DNA of 64,000 bases, from positions 17,080,476 to 17,144,475 of the forward strand of contig OZ059894.1 in the NCBI GenBank assembly GCA_964057225.1. The letters run 5' to 3'. The notes under the pieces are model-generated. The model was given only the letters and a program-made list of their open reading frames with translations, ran no database searches and was not told the origin of the DNA. Of this stretch, positions 1 to 10,897 are shown piece by piece. How positions within the stretch are numbered: the stretch's first letter is position 1; each line of letters opens with the position of its first letter. The DNA comes from Auanema rhodensis (lineage: Eukaryota; Nematoda; Chromadorea; Rhabditida; Rhabditidae). The translations under genes were made by a program, and so were the position numbers.

Positions 1-1367
1 AACATGCATTCATATCTACCAGTATCCACGAACATAGCTTCATTACATCAATGACCGCACAGTTCTTGTTTAGTGAATGGTCAACAAATGTAGTGACGGA
101 CAGAATTGAATATGAAAGAAGGGATAGCAGGTGATTTCGATGGGAGTAGATAACGGGAACCCCTAACTGGGTCTCTCACTTTCGTTTCCATGTTCATCAG
201 AGCTAGACTTATGCTATCACGTTTAAAAGAAGAGTAGGGTGCGGCTAGCAGAAAATGAAAGACAACAAGAGAAGGAGACAGAGAGAAAGATAGAAAAATT
301 GCGAGGTGCATAGTTTGAAAGTAGGAAATTTAAGCCTAGAGAGACAAGTGATTGATATGACTTGATATTCATTATCTATTACTAGAACGAAGTAATGTAC
401 GAAATAGTTATCGGATAAACTTTTCCTATCTGGAACTTGGTCAATCATTCATAAATTAAGTATACCGTATTCAATACCAGAAGTATGACAATCAAGGTGT
501 GAAACCTATCTGATTATTTGGAGCAAAGCATTTATTCTGCAAAAGGATCAATGACCGCTTTAAGCTACAATACAACTTTTAGTCCAAATCAATTGGATTA
601 TATTCAACATTTTTGTGAAAATCATTTCTTTTCTTCATAAGGCAAATGGTTTCAATTAAGAGAATAACCGTATTCATATAAGCGACAAAATCAGAACACT
701 CAGCTGTTGAATTAACAGACTTTTTGTGAAATTAAAGCATCATTAAATTGAATTTAACGAAAAAATTAAGAGGAATAAGAGATCAAGAACAGCTAAATAG
801 CCACGTGATGTAAATTTTTTCCTTTTTTTCTTAATTTCAACATAGAAAAATTCCAAAGATTCTTATAGTTATACGATTTTAGCTAAACTACGAATAATTT
901 TGAAAGGCAAATACTTCACATATGTATCAATTTATTATATTTTAACTATAATAACTGATATATTATAGTTAAATCTTTTAAGATTCTGATATTAACTCTA
1001 AACATATTTTTGGTTCTCGAGTTGTTGATGCCAATGAGACTATCGAGAGAGAAAGCCATAATTCCAATTGTGAAGTCATGTCTACTTCTTGCATTTCTAT
1101 TCTCGTTAAAAATCTCTCCAGTTTTCATAATATTTTTTGATGATAAGGAAAATAAGAGAAATTTCTCGACTTATCACCCGGATAACTTCATCTAGTTTTT
1201 TCTTCGTCTCTAGTCTCTCCCAATGTCTCGCACTAATTATGGACGGTGCACGGACCCGCCCCTTATCCGATCCTTTAAATGGTCGAAGGACTCAAAAGGC
1301 TGAGAGCGTCCCCACTCCTCCACAGTTCGTTTCTACTTAAGAAGCTTCTGTGGCTAAAAACACAAAA
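1..1367. other. Non-coding upstream region of the collagen gene
   Basis: No open frame here resembles a protein on either strand. The GC-richer stretch from about 1230 to 1340 just before the collagen start contains a TTTAAA-like element near 1274, roughly 90 bases upstream of the ATG, which could be a core promoter. That reading is inference from position only. Confidence 0.5.
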
Positions 1368-2526
1368 ATGGAATCAGACGGCCGACTCAAGGCCTACAAA
1401 TTCGTCGCATATGCGGCCGTCAGCTTCTCCATCGTTGCTGTTCTTTCCGTCGTCTTGACCCTGCCCATGGTCTACAACTACGTAAGCCATGTTCGCAGAC
1501 AGATGCAACACGAAATCTCCTTCTGCAAGGTAAAATATTCTCTATTATATTTTTTCTTTATTTTTTACCCTTCACACTAAATTTTATATATTTTTCTTCT
1601 TTGAAATTTTTGCACACAAAGTTTTCCATCATTCGATTTTTAATTAAGACAATAGAAAAATATTTTATCTAATCCCAATCAATCATATAAAATACTGTTA
1701 TATATATTTTCCTTTTGTAGGGCTCAGCCAAAGACATTTTTGCTGAAGTCAACTACATGAAGGGTCATGCTTCCGGTCCATCTGCCCCAGCCAACCGTAC
1801 TGCTCGTCAATCTGGATACGGAGGACCAGAAGTTAACCCATCTCCAAACCTTCAATGCGAAGGATGTTGCCTCCCAGGACCTCCAGGACCAGCTGGAACC
1901 CCAGGAAAGCCAGGAAAGCCAGGACGTCCAGGAGCTCCAGGAACCCCAGGAATCCCAGGAAAGCCACCTACTGCCCCATGTGAGCCAACCACTCCACCAC
2001 CATGCAAGCCATGCCCACAAGGACCACCAGGACCACCAGGACCACCAGGATCCCCAGGAGACCCAGGAGAGGCCGGAACCCCAGGACGCCCAGGAAATGA
2101 CGGAACCGCCGGACTTCCAGGACCACGTGGACCCCCAGGACCACCAGGAGAGCCAGGACAGCCAGGACCACCAGGAGACTCCGGAGCCCCAGCCCAGAGC
2201 GAGCCACTTACCCCAGGAGCCCCAGGAGAACCAGGAGATGCTGGTACGCAACTTAATCACTTCAAAATTATGATTATGCTAACCCTCTCTGTTTTTTAGG
2301 ACCACCAGGACCACCAGGACCACCAGGATCCCCAGGAAACGACGGACCACCAGGACCACCAGGACCAAAGGGAGGCCCAGGACCAGACGGACCAGCTGGA
2401 GTCGACGGACAAGCTGGACCACCAGGACCACCAGGACCACAGGGAACCCCAGGAGAGAAGGGAATCTGTCCAAAATATTGCGCTATCGATGGTGGAGTCT
2501 TCTTCGAGGACGGAACTCGTCGTTAA
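1368..2526 (+). CDS. Cuticle collagen (nematode COL family)
   Basis: Structural collagen of the cuticle, secreted by the hypodermis and assembled as trimers. Three exons are read: 1368-1529, 1721-2243 and 2300-2526, giving 303 residues. The N-terminus carries a hydrophobic signal-anchor segment (about residues 15-34), followed by an RTAR motif near residue 80 that fits a subtilisin-type (BLI-4-like) processing site. The Gly-X-Y core begins after the cysteine cluster CEGCC and is interrupted once by a Pro/Cys stretch containing CKPC. It ends with ICPKYC and VFFEDGTRR, a C-terminus shared by many C. elegans cuticle collagens. A GTG lies in frame 18 bases upstream of the chosen ATG. Codon use is extremely biased to CCA GGA, typical of highly expressed worm genes. 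The exact col paralogue cannot be assigned. Confidence 0.95.
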
Positions 2527-2657
2527 ACAGCCATATTTCGGTAAATGGAATGAGCTCATTCCCTACAAGAGACTTAACTCTAACGATAATTTATTTTTAT
2601 TTGTTCAATTCTTTTTCGCATACATTGCTCATCATATTTCTGTGCAATAACAGTCAT

Positions 2658-2663
2658 AATAAA
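2658..2663 (+). terminator. Polyadenylation signal of the collagen gene
   Basis: AATAAA lies 132 bases after the collagen stop codon, a normal distance for a worm 3' UTR. The cleavage site itself is not visible. Confidence 0.55.
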
Positions 2664-3931
2664 CCTGTTGAACGGATTCGCTTCTTATTATTATATTCTT
2701 CTGAAACTATCCAATAACATAAGACAGCTCAGCCAATACATGCTCTTCTTTTCTTAAAATTCTTCATTCCAAAAGTGCAACACCAAAACTTGAAAATATG
2801 ATTTCGTTACAAACACTGAAGCAAACTTTTTTCCTTTTATCCAAGCTTTTTAAATCCGACAGAAATTCTCTACTAATAAATAAACAGGAACTTGAAATGG
2901 AGATATCTTCAAATGGTCGGTAACTTATAATTTTAATCTAATTAATCTTTGCTTAATCATATATTTATCTTTTCTCTTCAATATCTTCAAGATAGGAAGA
3001 ATCATTCCTTGAAAAATAAAATCCGATATAAAAAAGGAAGTTGAAACACGCTTTGTTCGTTATCAGCAGTGGACAGGAAAACGCTGTTAAAAATTTTTCG
3101 CGAACTCCTTTCAGTTTCCCTTTTCTCACTTTGACCGCTTTCTTCTATTCATGAAATCGTGGTATAGCGTAATGAGTTTACAAACAGCCAGATAACCAAT
3201 AGAATAATTCTCCTTCTGCGATACTACTTCTAGGCTTATATCCCGCCCGGATCCTATACAATTATTCAATTAAGGTAAACGTTTGGGTATCTTCATTCTA
3301 CGAACACGCAAGCATCATGAACTACATATACTGTTCATGTGTATCTGTTCGAAAGACGAAAGATTGATCCCATGAAACTATTAACAAAGGATAGAACGAA
3401 TTTAGAAGGTATCATCTGAAAAATTATTCGGGCTGGTTATCAACCTGTTCTAAGAATGTGACGAAGCACAACAGGAACTGCTTCTCCAAATTTTTTCTTG
3501 AACTTTGGTACTAGTCTATTTTGTGAAAAAAAAATTGAAACGTATAATGATAGAAAATTATAAAATGAAATAAGTAACACAATTTTCAAATACAATTCAT
3601 CGCTATTTACATCTTTCGCTCATTTAATGAATCGCAGCAGAATGATAAACAGAACCTTCAGCTGAAAAACAATCGCTCTTCTTGAAAGATTACAAGAAAT
3701 GAAAACTAATTTAAACTTGCGTTGAATCAAATAAGCGATACCATTCTTCGAATGTTCAATATCGCAATATTTTAAGAATAAAATCTGCCTTCAAATTTTT
3801 ATACTGCTCCATATAAACTAGTTAAAAGATACAAAACCCGATAAAACTATTTTTTTTAATTATAATACTCATTTGAACCAGTAAGAATTATGGCAAGTTG
3901 CTGCAGTTTTTCTAATATAAAGTCTCCATTT
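2664..3931. other. Intergenic region between collagen and L2HGDH
   Basis: These 1.3 kb separate the convergent 3' ends of the collagen (+) and L2HGDH (-) genes. Frames are short and broken by stops on both strands, and no RNA gene or repeat is evident. Confidence 0.5.
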
Positions 3932-5815
3932 TAAATTTTGAATCTATTAGCTGCTTCAGAAGCGATCATCTTAGCAATTGCTAAGCTACTTGTAGCACCA
4001 GGTGAAGGAGCATTGCGAACATGCATAACACGAGATGAGAGCTGAAATCACTTTATAAATTATAGTAAATAGAGTATACGAACTTCTCCTTTTCCACTGT
4101 CAAAGACAAAATCGTCGACAAGATTGCCCTCGCTGTCCATAGCTTGGGCACGAACCCCAGCAGGGCCCCTATAAAAACTTAAGACAAAATTTTTAAAATA
4201 TCAAATACCTGGTTACATCACTAAACTTGAGTTCAGGAATAAACCGTTGAAGCTGTTTCACCTAAAAATCATAATAAGAAAAACTTCATTAAGGAATTTA
4301 ACCTGCGCTTGAATCCAAATGCCACGATACATTTCAGACATACCGAAAGTGAAATATTTTCCTACGAGCTTATGCATTCCACTTAAACGTTAAGTATTAA
4401 CAAGAAATAATAAATAAAATACCTGTATGAAAGGGCATCATATAAATCTTTAATGGAAACATCGAAATAAGAATATCCCTCACGTTTATAGGCAAGTACT
4501 GCGTTTGGTCCGAGCCAAATATCACCGTTCATTCGTGGAGTAAAGTGAACCCCCAAAAAAGGGAATCTGGGATCAGGAACCTGTATAATTAAAATTGTAA
4601 AATTAATATATTCAATCACGTACTGGATAGATATTAGTATTAACCAGATGACATTTATCTCTTTTGAGTAGAAGATATTCGCCTCTTAAAAGAACTGAGA
4701 TCAATAAAACTAAAATAACGTTATTACCGGAAAGGAACGATTTTTGGATCTGAACTACATCCACTGAGTTGGGCTACTCTATCGGCTTGTAATCCAGCAC
4801 AAGCAATTAGCATTTTAGCATGAACGTTCGCCTTGAAGCATCAAAAAATTTACGTTTTTCTATTTTTTTTTTACTAATTTATCCGATGTTAATCGTATAG
4901 GATATTTAGGGTCGCCGGAATTTTCAATAGAATTTACTGGATACTTCAAGAAAACCTAAATATCTAGGTAAAGTTTATAGTGACTGTCAAAATTTTACGG
5001 AGCCTCCTCGTTTCTCGAAATCCTCAGCAAAATGTTTGCAAACATACCCCCAATCAACAATTCCAGTATGGGGTGACCACAATGCTTTTAAACCCTAGAA
5101 AAATAACTTAACAGTGCTGATTCAAATTAGTCGACTGGACTTGGCAGTGTGGTTCATAGTTCTTTATTTCATGTCCTTCAATCATCTTTATGTCACGACA
5201 ATTATTTTTCTGAGCTCTTTCAAATAGTGCCTGAAATATTGGTCTATTATGTTCGCAAAAAAAAAAAACACCTCAAGCCGAGGCACTTCGATTGGTTCGA
5301 CAGCTACTATTAGTTTTCCTGTTTTCTTATATGGTATATTGTTTTCATCAAAGAACTTATAAGCAAGTTCCATACCTAAAGTTATCAAAACTTATGAATT
5401 AAATACTACATACATACCCTCGACACATAATTTAGCTTTAAGGGATCCAGGGGTATAATAAATTCCAGCATGTATAACTCCACTGTTGTGTCCAGTTTGA
5501 TGAGAAGCTAGATAATATGATATGAGCAGCTTCGCGTATTTTATAACTACCAAGTTTTTCCTCCTTCTCTAATACAGCAATCTTCAAGTTCGGATGATTG
5601 ATTTGGAGTTGACGAGCTGTGGCACACCCAACTATGCCTCCACCAACAATAATTAGATCATATTCATGAGATTTGCTTTAATAATTCAGATAATTCCATT
5701 TTCAAGTTAATCCTTTGGTAACTTACGATGTATGGTTAGGGAAATTTGAGATAGATCTACTAATAGTTGTTCCATGTCCTAATACTTTTGTTGCTCCAAA
5801 ACACCGAGACAACAT
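3932..5815 (-). CDS. l2hgdh: L-2-hydroxyglutarate dehydrogenase, mitochondrial
   Basis: FAD-linked enzyme that oxidises L-2-hydroxyglutarate to 2-oxoglutarate in mitochondria, a metabolite-repair reaction. The start [10 protein letters not shown] gives a basic, mitochondrial-type leader. After one short intron comes the Rossmann FAD-binding motif [15 protein letters not shown]. Further blocks match the animal family closely: [18 protein letters not shown], then [17 protein letters not shown] with [15 protein letters not shown], then [20 protein letters not shown], and finally [20 protein letters not shown] just before the stop. About ten short introns interrupt it, some near 45 bases. It is divergently paired with SDHAF2 across 350 bases, which suggests a shared promoter region. 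Identity rests on several long conserved blocks in the correct order. Confidence 0.93.
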
Positions 5816-6165
5816 TTTCTATAAGGTAATATTTATTTAGCTATAATAGACTAATCATATAAAGATATTCTGGAGCAACTGTTACAATGTCGTTTACTTA
5901 TTGATATGAAGTTAGTTTGGAAAATATTGATTTTAGCTCCAGTTGGTGGTTAAAAGTTAATACACTACAAATGCAATGTTCAAAAGATCACACACCATTC
6001 TTCTTGCTTAAAAATATTTACAACATACGTAACATCCCGCTTTGATGAAAATATCTTGGTTCAATTCGTTTTAAATTAATATAATTGTTTTCATTAAGTA
6101 CGCATGGATTTAGCTTACACACTTTCAGTATTTGTTTAAAAAAAAGTCTTGAACTGTTTTAGGTG
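5816..6165. promoter_or_regulatory. Divergent promoter region between L2HGDH and SDHAF2
   Basis: The two start codons point away from each other across 350 bases with no coding frame between, so this interval probably holds both promoters. A TTTTAG acceptor sits just before the SDHAF2 ATG. No specific factor site is called. Confidence 0.55.
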
Positions 6166-6602
6166 ATGTATTCCGTGAGCAGACTTATTCCACGAGTTTA
6201 TACTGGTTTTTGTCGAGCACAGGCTACATATTCCACTAAAAACGATGGACTAGAAGTTAGAAGGTGAAACTCTTGATACTAGCTAACGTTATATAGTTGT
6301 TTTCAGAGCAAAACTTTTGTATCAAAGCAAGAAGAGAGGAATTTTAGAGAATGATATTATACTAGGAGATTTCGCTGAGAAAAACCTCCAGAACATGGAC
6401 AAGGCTGCTTTAGATGATTATGATAAGGTAAGTAATCAGATTATACAGTAATCCTTTTTTTTTTCAGCTGATCAATGGGGATCACATGGAATGGGACTTG
6501 TTTTATTACCTCAGTGGGAAGAAATCACCGCCTGAAGATTTAGCAAGCTCTTCAATGTTCCAACAAATGAAAGCATTTGTAGATAAGAAAAGGGGATTGT
6601 AA
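6166..6602 (+). CDS. sdhaf2: Succinate dehydrogenase assembly factor 2 (SDHAF2/Sdh5)
   Basis: Mitochondrial matrix protein that promotes covalent flavinylation of the SDH flavoprotein subunit in complex II. Exons 6166-6263, 6307-6427 and 6468-6602 join in frame to 117 residues, a normal size for the family. The first exon encodes an Arg-rich leader (MYSVSRLIPRVYTGFCRAQ). The core has the family signature AKLLYQSKKRGILENDIILG, then FAEKNLQNMDKAALDDYDKL and a helical segment containing WDLFYYLSGKK. The start is supported by a TTTTAG acceptor ending three bases before the ATG, which fits a trans-spliced 5' end. Confidence 0.93.
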
Positions 6603-7233
6603 AATTTTTGGTAAATTTATAGGAAAATCTATATATATAAATATATTATTTCGAATTTTTCTTAATTGAATTATTTTTGTGTGCATGTGAACAGAAAATG
6701 ACAGGAAAGACTCAAAAGTTTGTTAGCTGATAGCGCGTTATCTTTTAGCTGACTTTTCTCCTCCACTCTTATGTAAATCACCATTTATGATCAATTTTCA
6801 GAATTATCACTTCTTTTTTTAACGCCAAGCTGGAAAGAACAGTTTGCACTTTGTTAGTTAATTTGTTTAACCAGCTGTAGCTTATTATAGGAGGGTTTAA
6901 TTTGGTCATTCTGAAACTTATGAACATTTAAACTGATCTATAGACTTTATTACTTTTCCTTTCTACTTCGTAATATGAGCATATTTCATGGCAAGAACTG
7001 TTGAAAAATAATTTCACCATCCGGAATTCCTGTGTTATCTTAAGCCGGGCTGATTCTTAGTTTCTCTTTTCCTTAACCATTTTGCTGAATCATCTTATCC
7101 CGAAATTCCAGCTCAAATGTTAAAATTCTTATCATTGCTTTTACTTTTTCAAAGATTTTGAAGAAAGCGGAATTATTATATATTCTTTTTTCTGTTAGAA
7201 AACAACTCAAATTTGCTGATCACATTTCACGTA
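6603..7233. other. Intergenic region before the CUB-domain gene
   Basis: About 630 bases between two plus-strand genes. It is AT-rich with no open frame of note and presumably holds the SDHAF2 3' UTR and the CUB gene promoter. Confidence 0.5.
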
Positions 7234-9106
7234 ATGAAGATCCTATTCGGATTTTTCACCGTGTTACTGTGGACAAATGTTCAATCAGTTACTAATATTC
7301 ATCAAAGCTATTCTGCCGAATCAGGAATAATGTATTCCCCTAATTACCCATCCAATTATGATAATGGGCAGAACTATATTATGTCTATTAAGGTAATGAT
7401 TTTCAATTTTTTGAAATATTTAAAATGTGAATATGCTCATAAGTAGTAATAGACAAATTTATTATTCACATCACCGTCCTAAAGTTAAAACAACCACTAA
7501 AAGAAGACAATTTTTTGAAAAGAAATCGGCTTGAATTTTCTTCGTTTCTTTCATATGTGGTCTTATCGCGTTTTTGGAGGTAGCGTTTTTCTGATTGACG
7601 TAGAGTAGGTATAAAATGCTTGTTGCTTTTTAAAACATAACAACGAAATAAATTTTTTCTAGCATAACTTTTTCTATTTAGATGGCTTGTCTCTGTTATA
7701 AACGAAAGAAAGGGGCTTTAAAAGATTGAAACAGATATGTTTTATGTTTTGTCTAATACTCAGTTGGTTCATATTTGAACTCTGAAAATCCATTCAAATT
7801 GTATCAATAACTTCTAAAGTGTTAAAAGAAGTTGGAGCCATCATGTCTTGCTTGATAATTTTAGATAGTTTCACAGAAAACAAAGATAAGGATTTGATAT
7901 CATATGACGTATATGTAGCTCTTTCAGATCGGGAAGATTGCATTTTTTTACATAAGAAATGACGATTAATAATTTAAGTCGTAGAAGTATTTTTATTTCT
8001 AAGCATGTTGGACATTTTGATCTTAACATCAATGTCACATCGTTCCATTTTGAATGGTTTTTTGATTATATGTAAGGCATTAATCATTGTGAGAAATCGG
8101 GAAATTATTGTAGTCACTTAGAACAGCTTATATAAAATATATTCTGACACACGTAATATTAATCTATGTGATTCATCATCAAATTGAATTTTTTATATGG
8201 CATATGCTAATTAAATAAGCAAATATGACATCGTTTCTTTTTTTGAAACTGTATTAAGCCGTTGCATAAAAGAAATAAAAAAGTGATTCGAAACATTCTC
8301 ATTTTTTCTTTTCAGGTAAGACCTGGCTATTATGTGTTACTGACTTTTTTGGATTTTGAAACGGAAGATTGCTGTGACAGATTATATATTTGGGATGGAG
8401 ACAGTATTAATGCAGTAAATATAGCAAAGTTGGCCGTTTAAGTTTCAGGAACAACATTTGATTTAATTTTTTAGTGTTTCTGGAATCCAAACTGGACGTA
8501 AATTTTCTTCTACTGGTAGCTCTATGACTCTTCTTTTTTATTCTGATCTGATGTATACCTATCGTGGTTTCGCAATTAAGTATGAACAAATCAAAGGTGA
8601 AACTTGAGTATTACAATCTTTAGCGAATATTAAATTGTGTTTTCAGTTAATAGTAGAATAGAAGCTTCTAATGCATGCGCACCCAACATCATTACTAATG
8701 TAGCAGGTTTCCTAACATCGCCTAACTGGCCAGGAAATTATCCCAACAATGTTTCATGTTCGTATAAATTGACAAGTTCGAAAAACAAGTATTAGACAAT
8801 CTAAAGTTAATAATATACATATTATTATTTTAGAGTAATGATAACCTTTGTTTCTTTCCAAACAGAAGATTGTTGCGATAAGGTTTACATTTATGACGGA
8901 TCCAGTGTAGATGCTCCAACCTTGGCTGTGTTAGTTTATGATAATTTGAATTTCAACATTCATAAAGAATATTTAGATTATCCGGTAATCTATCGTCATC
9001 CAATACAACATTTGTCTCCAGTGGAAAGGATATGTTCATATTCTTTAGCTCCGATTTCACTAATAACGCAATGGGATTCTCTGCGTTTTATTTATCAGTT
9101 GCATGA
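7234..9106 (+). CDS. Secreted protein with two CUB domains
   Basis: A signal peptide (MKILFGFFTVLLWTNVQS) leads into two CUB domains and nothing else, about 270 residues. Domain 1 shows SGIMYSPNYPSNYDNGQNY, then FLDFETEDCCDRLYIWDG, and ends with MTLLFYSD. Domain 2 shows ACAPNI, FLTSPNWPGNYPNN, FQTEDCCDKVYIYDGSS and MFIFFSSDFTNNAMGFSAFY before TGA. Domain 1 lacks the usual first cysteine pair, whereas domain 2 keeps it. The first intron (7393-8315) is about 920 bases; the others are short. The donor ending exon 2 near 8426 is ambiguous, since GTTTAA breaks the frame and GTTGGC keeps it. Worm CUB-only proteins are often induced by stress or infection, but nothing here shows that role. The 3' end is 116 bases from the next convergent gene. 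Confidence 0.85.
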
Positions 9107-9222
9107 ATTTCATTTGTAGCGATATCAGTGAAATGAAAGTATGAAACATTTATTTATATCTTTAAATACAATATTCATATATCCACGTCATTTTCCTCAT
9201 TGACAGTATATTAAGCCATTTT

Positions 9223-10307
9223 TCAAAGATTTTTGCTGAAGAACTGGTAGGTACCGTCTTTACCCTCACAACTGAAAGAGGAAATAATTTTTAATCTCAT
9301 TATTTTTATAATCTCACTGATAAGACTTGGTACCCTGAACAACTTTTCCGTTGAGTGGAATAACAGATGCAACTTCATCGACCTGTAATTAATAGTTTAT
9401 TGAACTTGAATTTGTGAAAAATATGTTTTGTGCTCTTTGTTACCTTGCATCCAGTAATGCTCTGAATTCCATCTACACATTTTTTTTGGAAATGACCTTT
9501 CTCAATCCATTCTTCTCCTACAGTTTGAGTAAATTCAATATGATGTGGAAACATAGCGGATTCTTTAGTAACTCAAAAAACTGACCGTTATTCCTCTTAT
9601 TTCCTTCGCTGTCACGGCAAGATCCCTCTCCTTTTACTGGACCAACAGAAACTTTACCATCGGGGTGTTCATAACATCCAAGAGTAATACCGTTAAACTT
9701 GAAAATATTTTGCATTTGATATTAATTTATTAAATATTGAAATTACATCTCGGGTGGCATTGGCTGGCACATTTCCTAAGGAAGTGATGCATTCAGTCAA
9801 CGATACTTTTCCTTTGCTCTCACATGTAAAAGTAAAGGACCCCTTAGTCCATACCGATCCTGGAACCGTTAACATTGTCTTTCACAATAACTTGAGATAA
9901 GTTCATACCATATGGGTGGCCACCTGGGCAATCAGCTTTCTCTGGGATGCTCTGACGCAAGCTGATAGATCCAGGACTAGATTCGGAGCAAATCCATTCA
10001 ACGTTATCAACGATGTTGGTTTTGTTAACTTCGACCTATTCAACATATCAATTTTGTGGTTTAAAACAACTTCCTACTTTTTGCCCGTTTGGTGTAATGC
10101 AAGCCTTAACTTCAAGCTTCCAAGCACCATTGTCTTCTATTATACAAGTCATAAGAAAAGCATTGTTTTCCGTCTATAATCATAAAACAACTTGAGATTT
10201 ATTATTTGAAATGTTACCCATTCATCACCGTTTTTGTACGATTGTCCTCTGTGTTGGCATCCGAAAACGGAAGCAACAGCAATGAGAGATAGAAAAACGA
10301 ACTTCAT
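9223..10307 (-). CDS. MIG-18-like secreted protein with fibronectin type I-like repeats
   Basis: Signal peptide MKFVFLSLIAVASVFG followed by cysteine-patterned repeats. Each repeat has the pattern gly/charged, W or F with E/K, hydrophobic, C, and ends in a basic-Cys segment. The first contains GQSYKNGDEWTENNAFLMTC, the second SVWTKGSFTFTCESKGKVSL, the third GEEWIEKGHFQKKCVDG, and the tail is YHCEGKDGTYQFFSKNL. This pattern matches the nematode family annotated as MIG-18-like with a fibronectin type I-like fold; C. elegans MIG-18 is secreted and works with the ADAMTS protease MIG-17 in gonad cell migration. The specific role here is inference. Introns are very short (42-50 bases); joining at a TTCCAG acceptor near 9868 restores the frame in the middle repeat. 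Confidence 0.75.
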
Positions 10308-10897
10308 GCTGAAAAAAGAACTATAAGAGAGAACACACAAATTAGCCATTAATAAACACGAGAAGCACAAGGTTCTCTTAAGTCACAACTGTTTTTAATC
10401 TTTGGACAGTTCTGTTAAACTTATTAACAAAGAAGCTAACACAGTAGAGACTCAAACAAAACAAACGAAAAGCTCTCAACACATAAGCTGCTACATTGAT
10501 ATGCTCTAGAAATATTTCTAGCAGGCGATTCTTGATATGCTTGATGTTTGAAAGGCGGAGTTTGAGATGGATGATCAACAGTTGGTATAAGATATGTCGG
10601 GAAAAACAAAACAATGTAACAACGATTTTCTATCTTTATCAGATCAAGCCAATTTGAGTTTACAAGAACACATTCTCCCGCAGTTAAAGTTCACGCGTAT
10701 TTAAAAACGGGGAACTAATACATCAACAGAATGATAACAAAGCTGTGGAAAAAAAGCAGTGATAGTACAGGCGTTAAGCTTAGTAGAAGCAGAATTTAAA
10801 ATAAAATATCAATAAAAAGACTATATTCACAAACGTTAAAACTCGAATATACATTAAATATAATTCACAGCTATTATTACAGAGTACAGTAACGATT
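10308..10897. other. Intergenic region between kleisin and MIG-18-like genes
   Basis: Both flanking genes are on the minus strand, so this 590-base interval holds the kleisin 3' UTR and the promoter of the MIG-18-like gene. No coding frame or RNA gene stands out. Confidence 0.5.

Noticed and set aside
1724-2260. 178-codon antisense frame rich in Trp and Ser over the collagen exon
   Set aside because: It is the mirror of the CCAGGA-rich Gly-X-Y repeat; composition is a pure by-product of that codon bias.
1767-2273. 168-codon plus-strand frame rich in Gln, Glu and His
   Set aside because: It is the shifted frame of the same collagen repeat.
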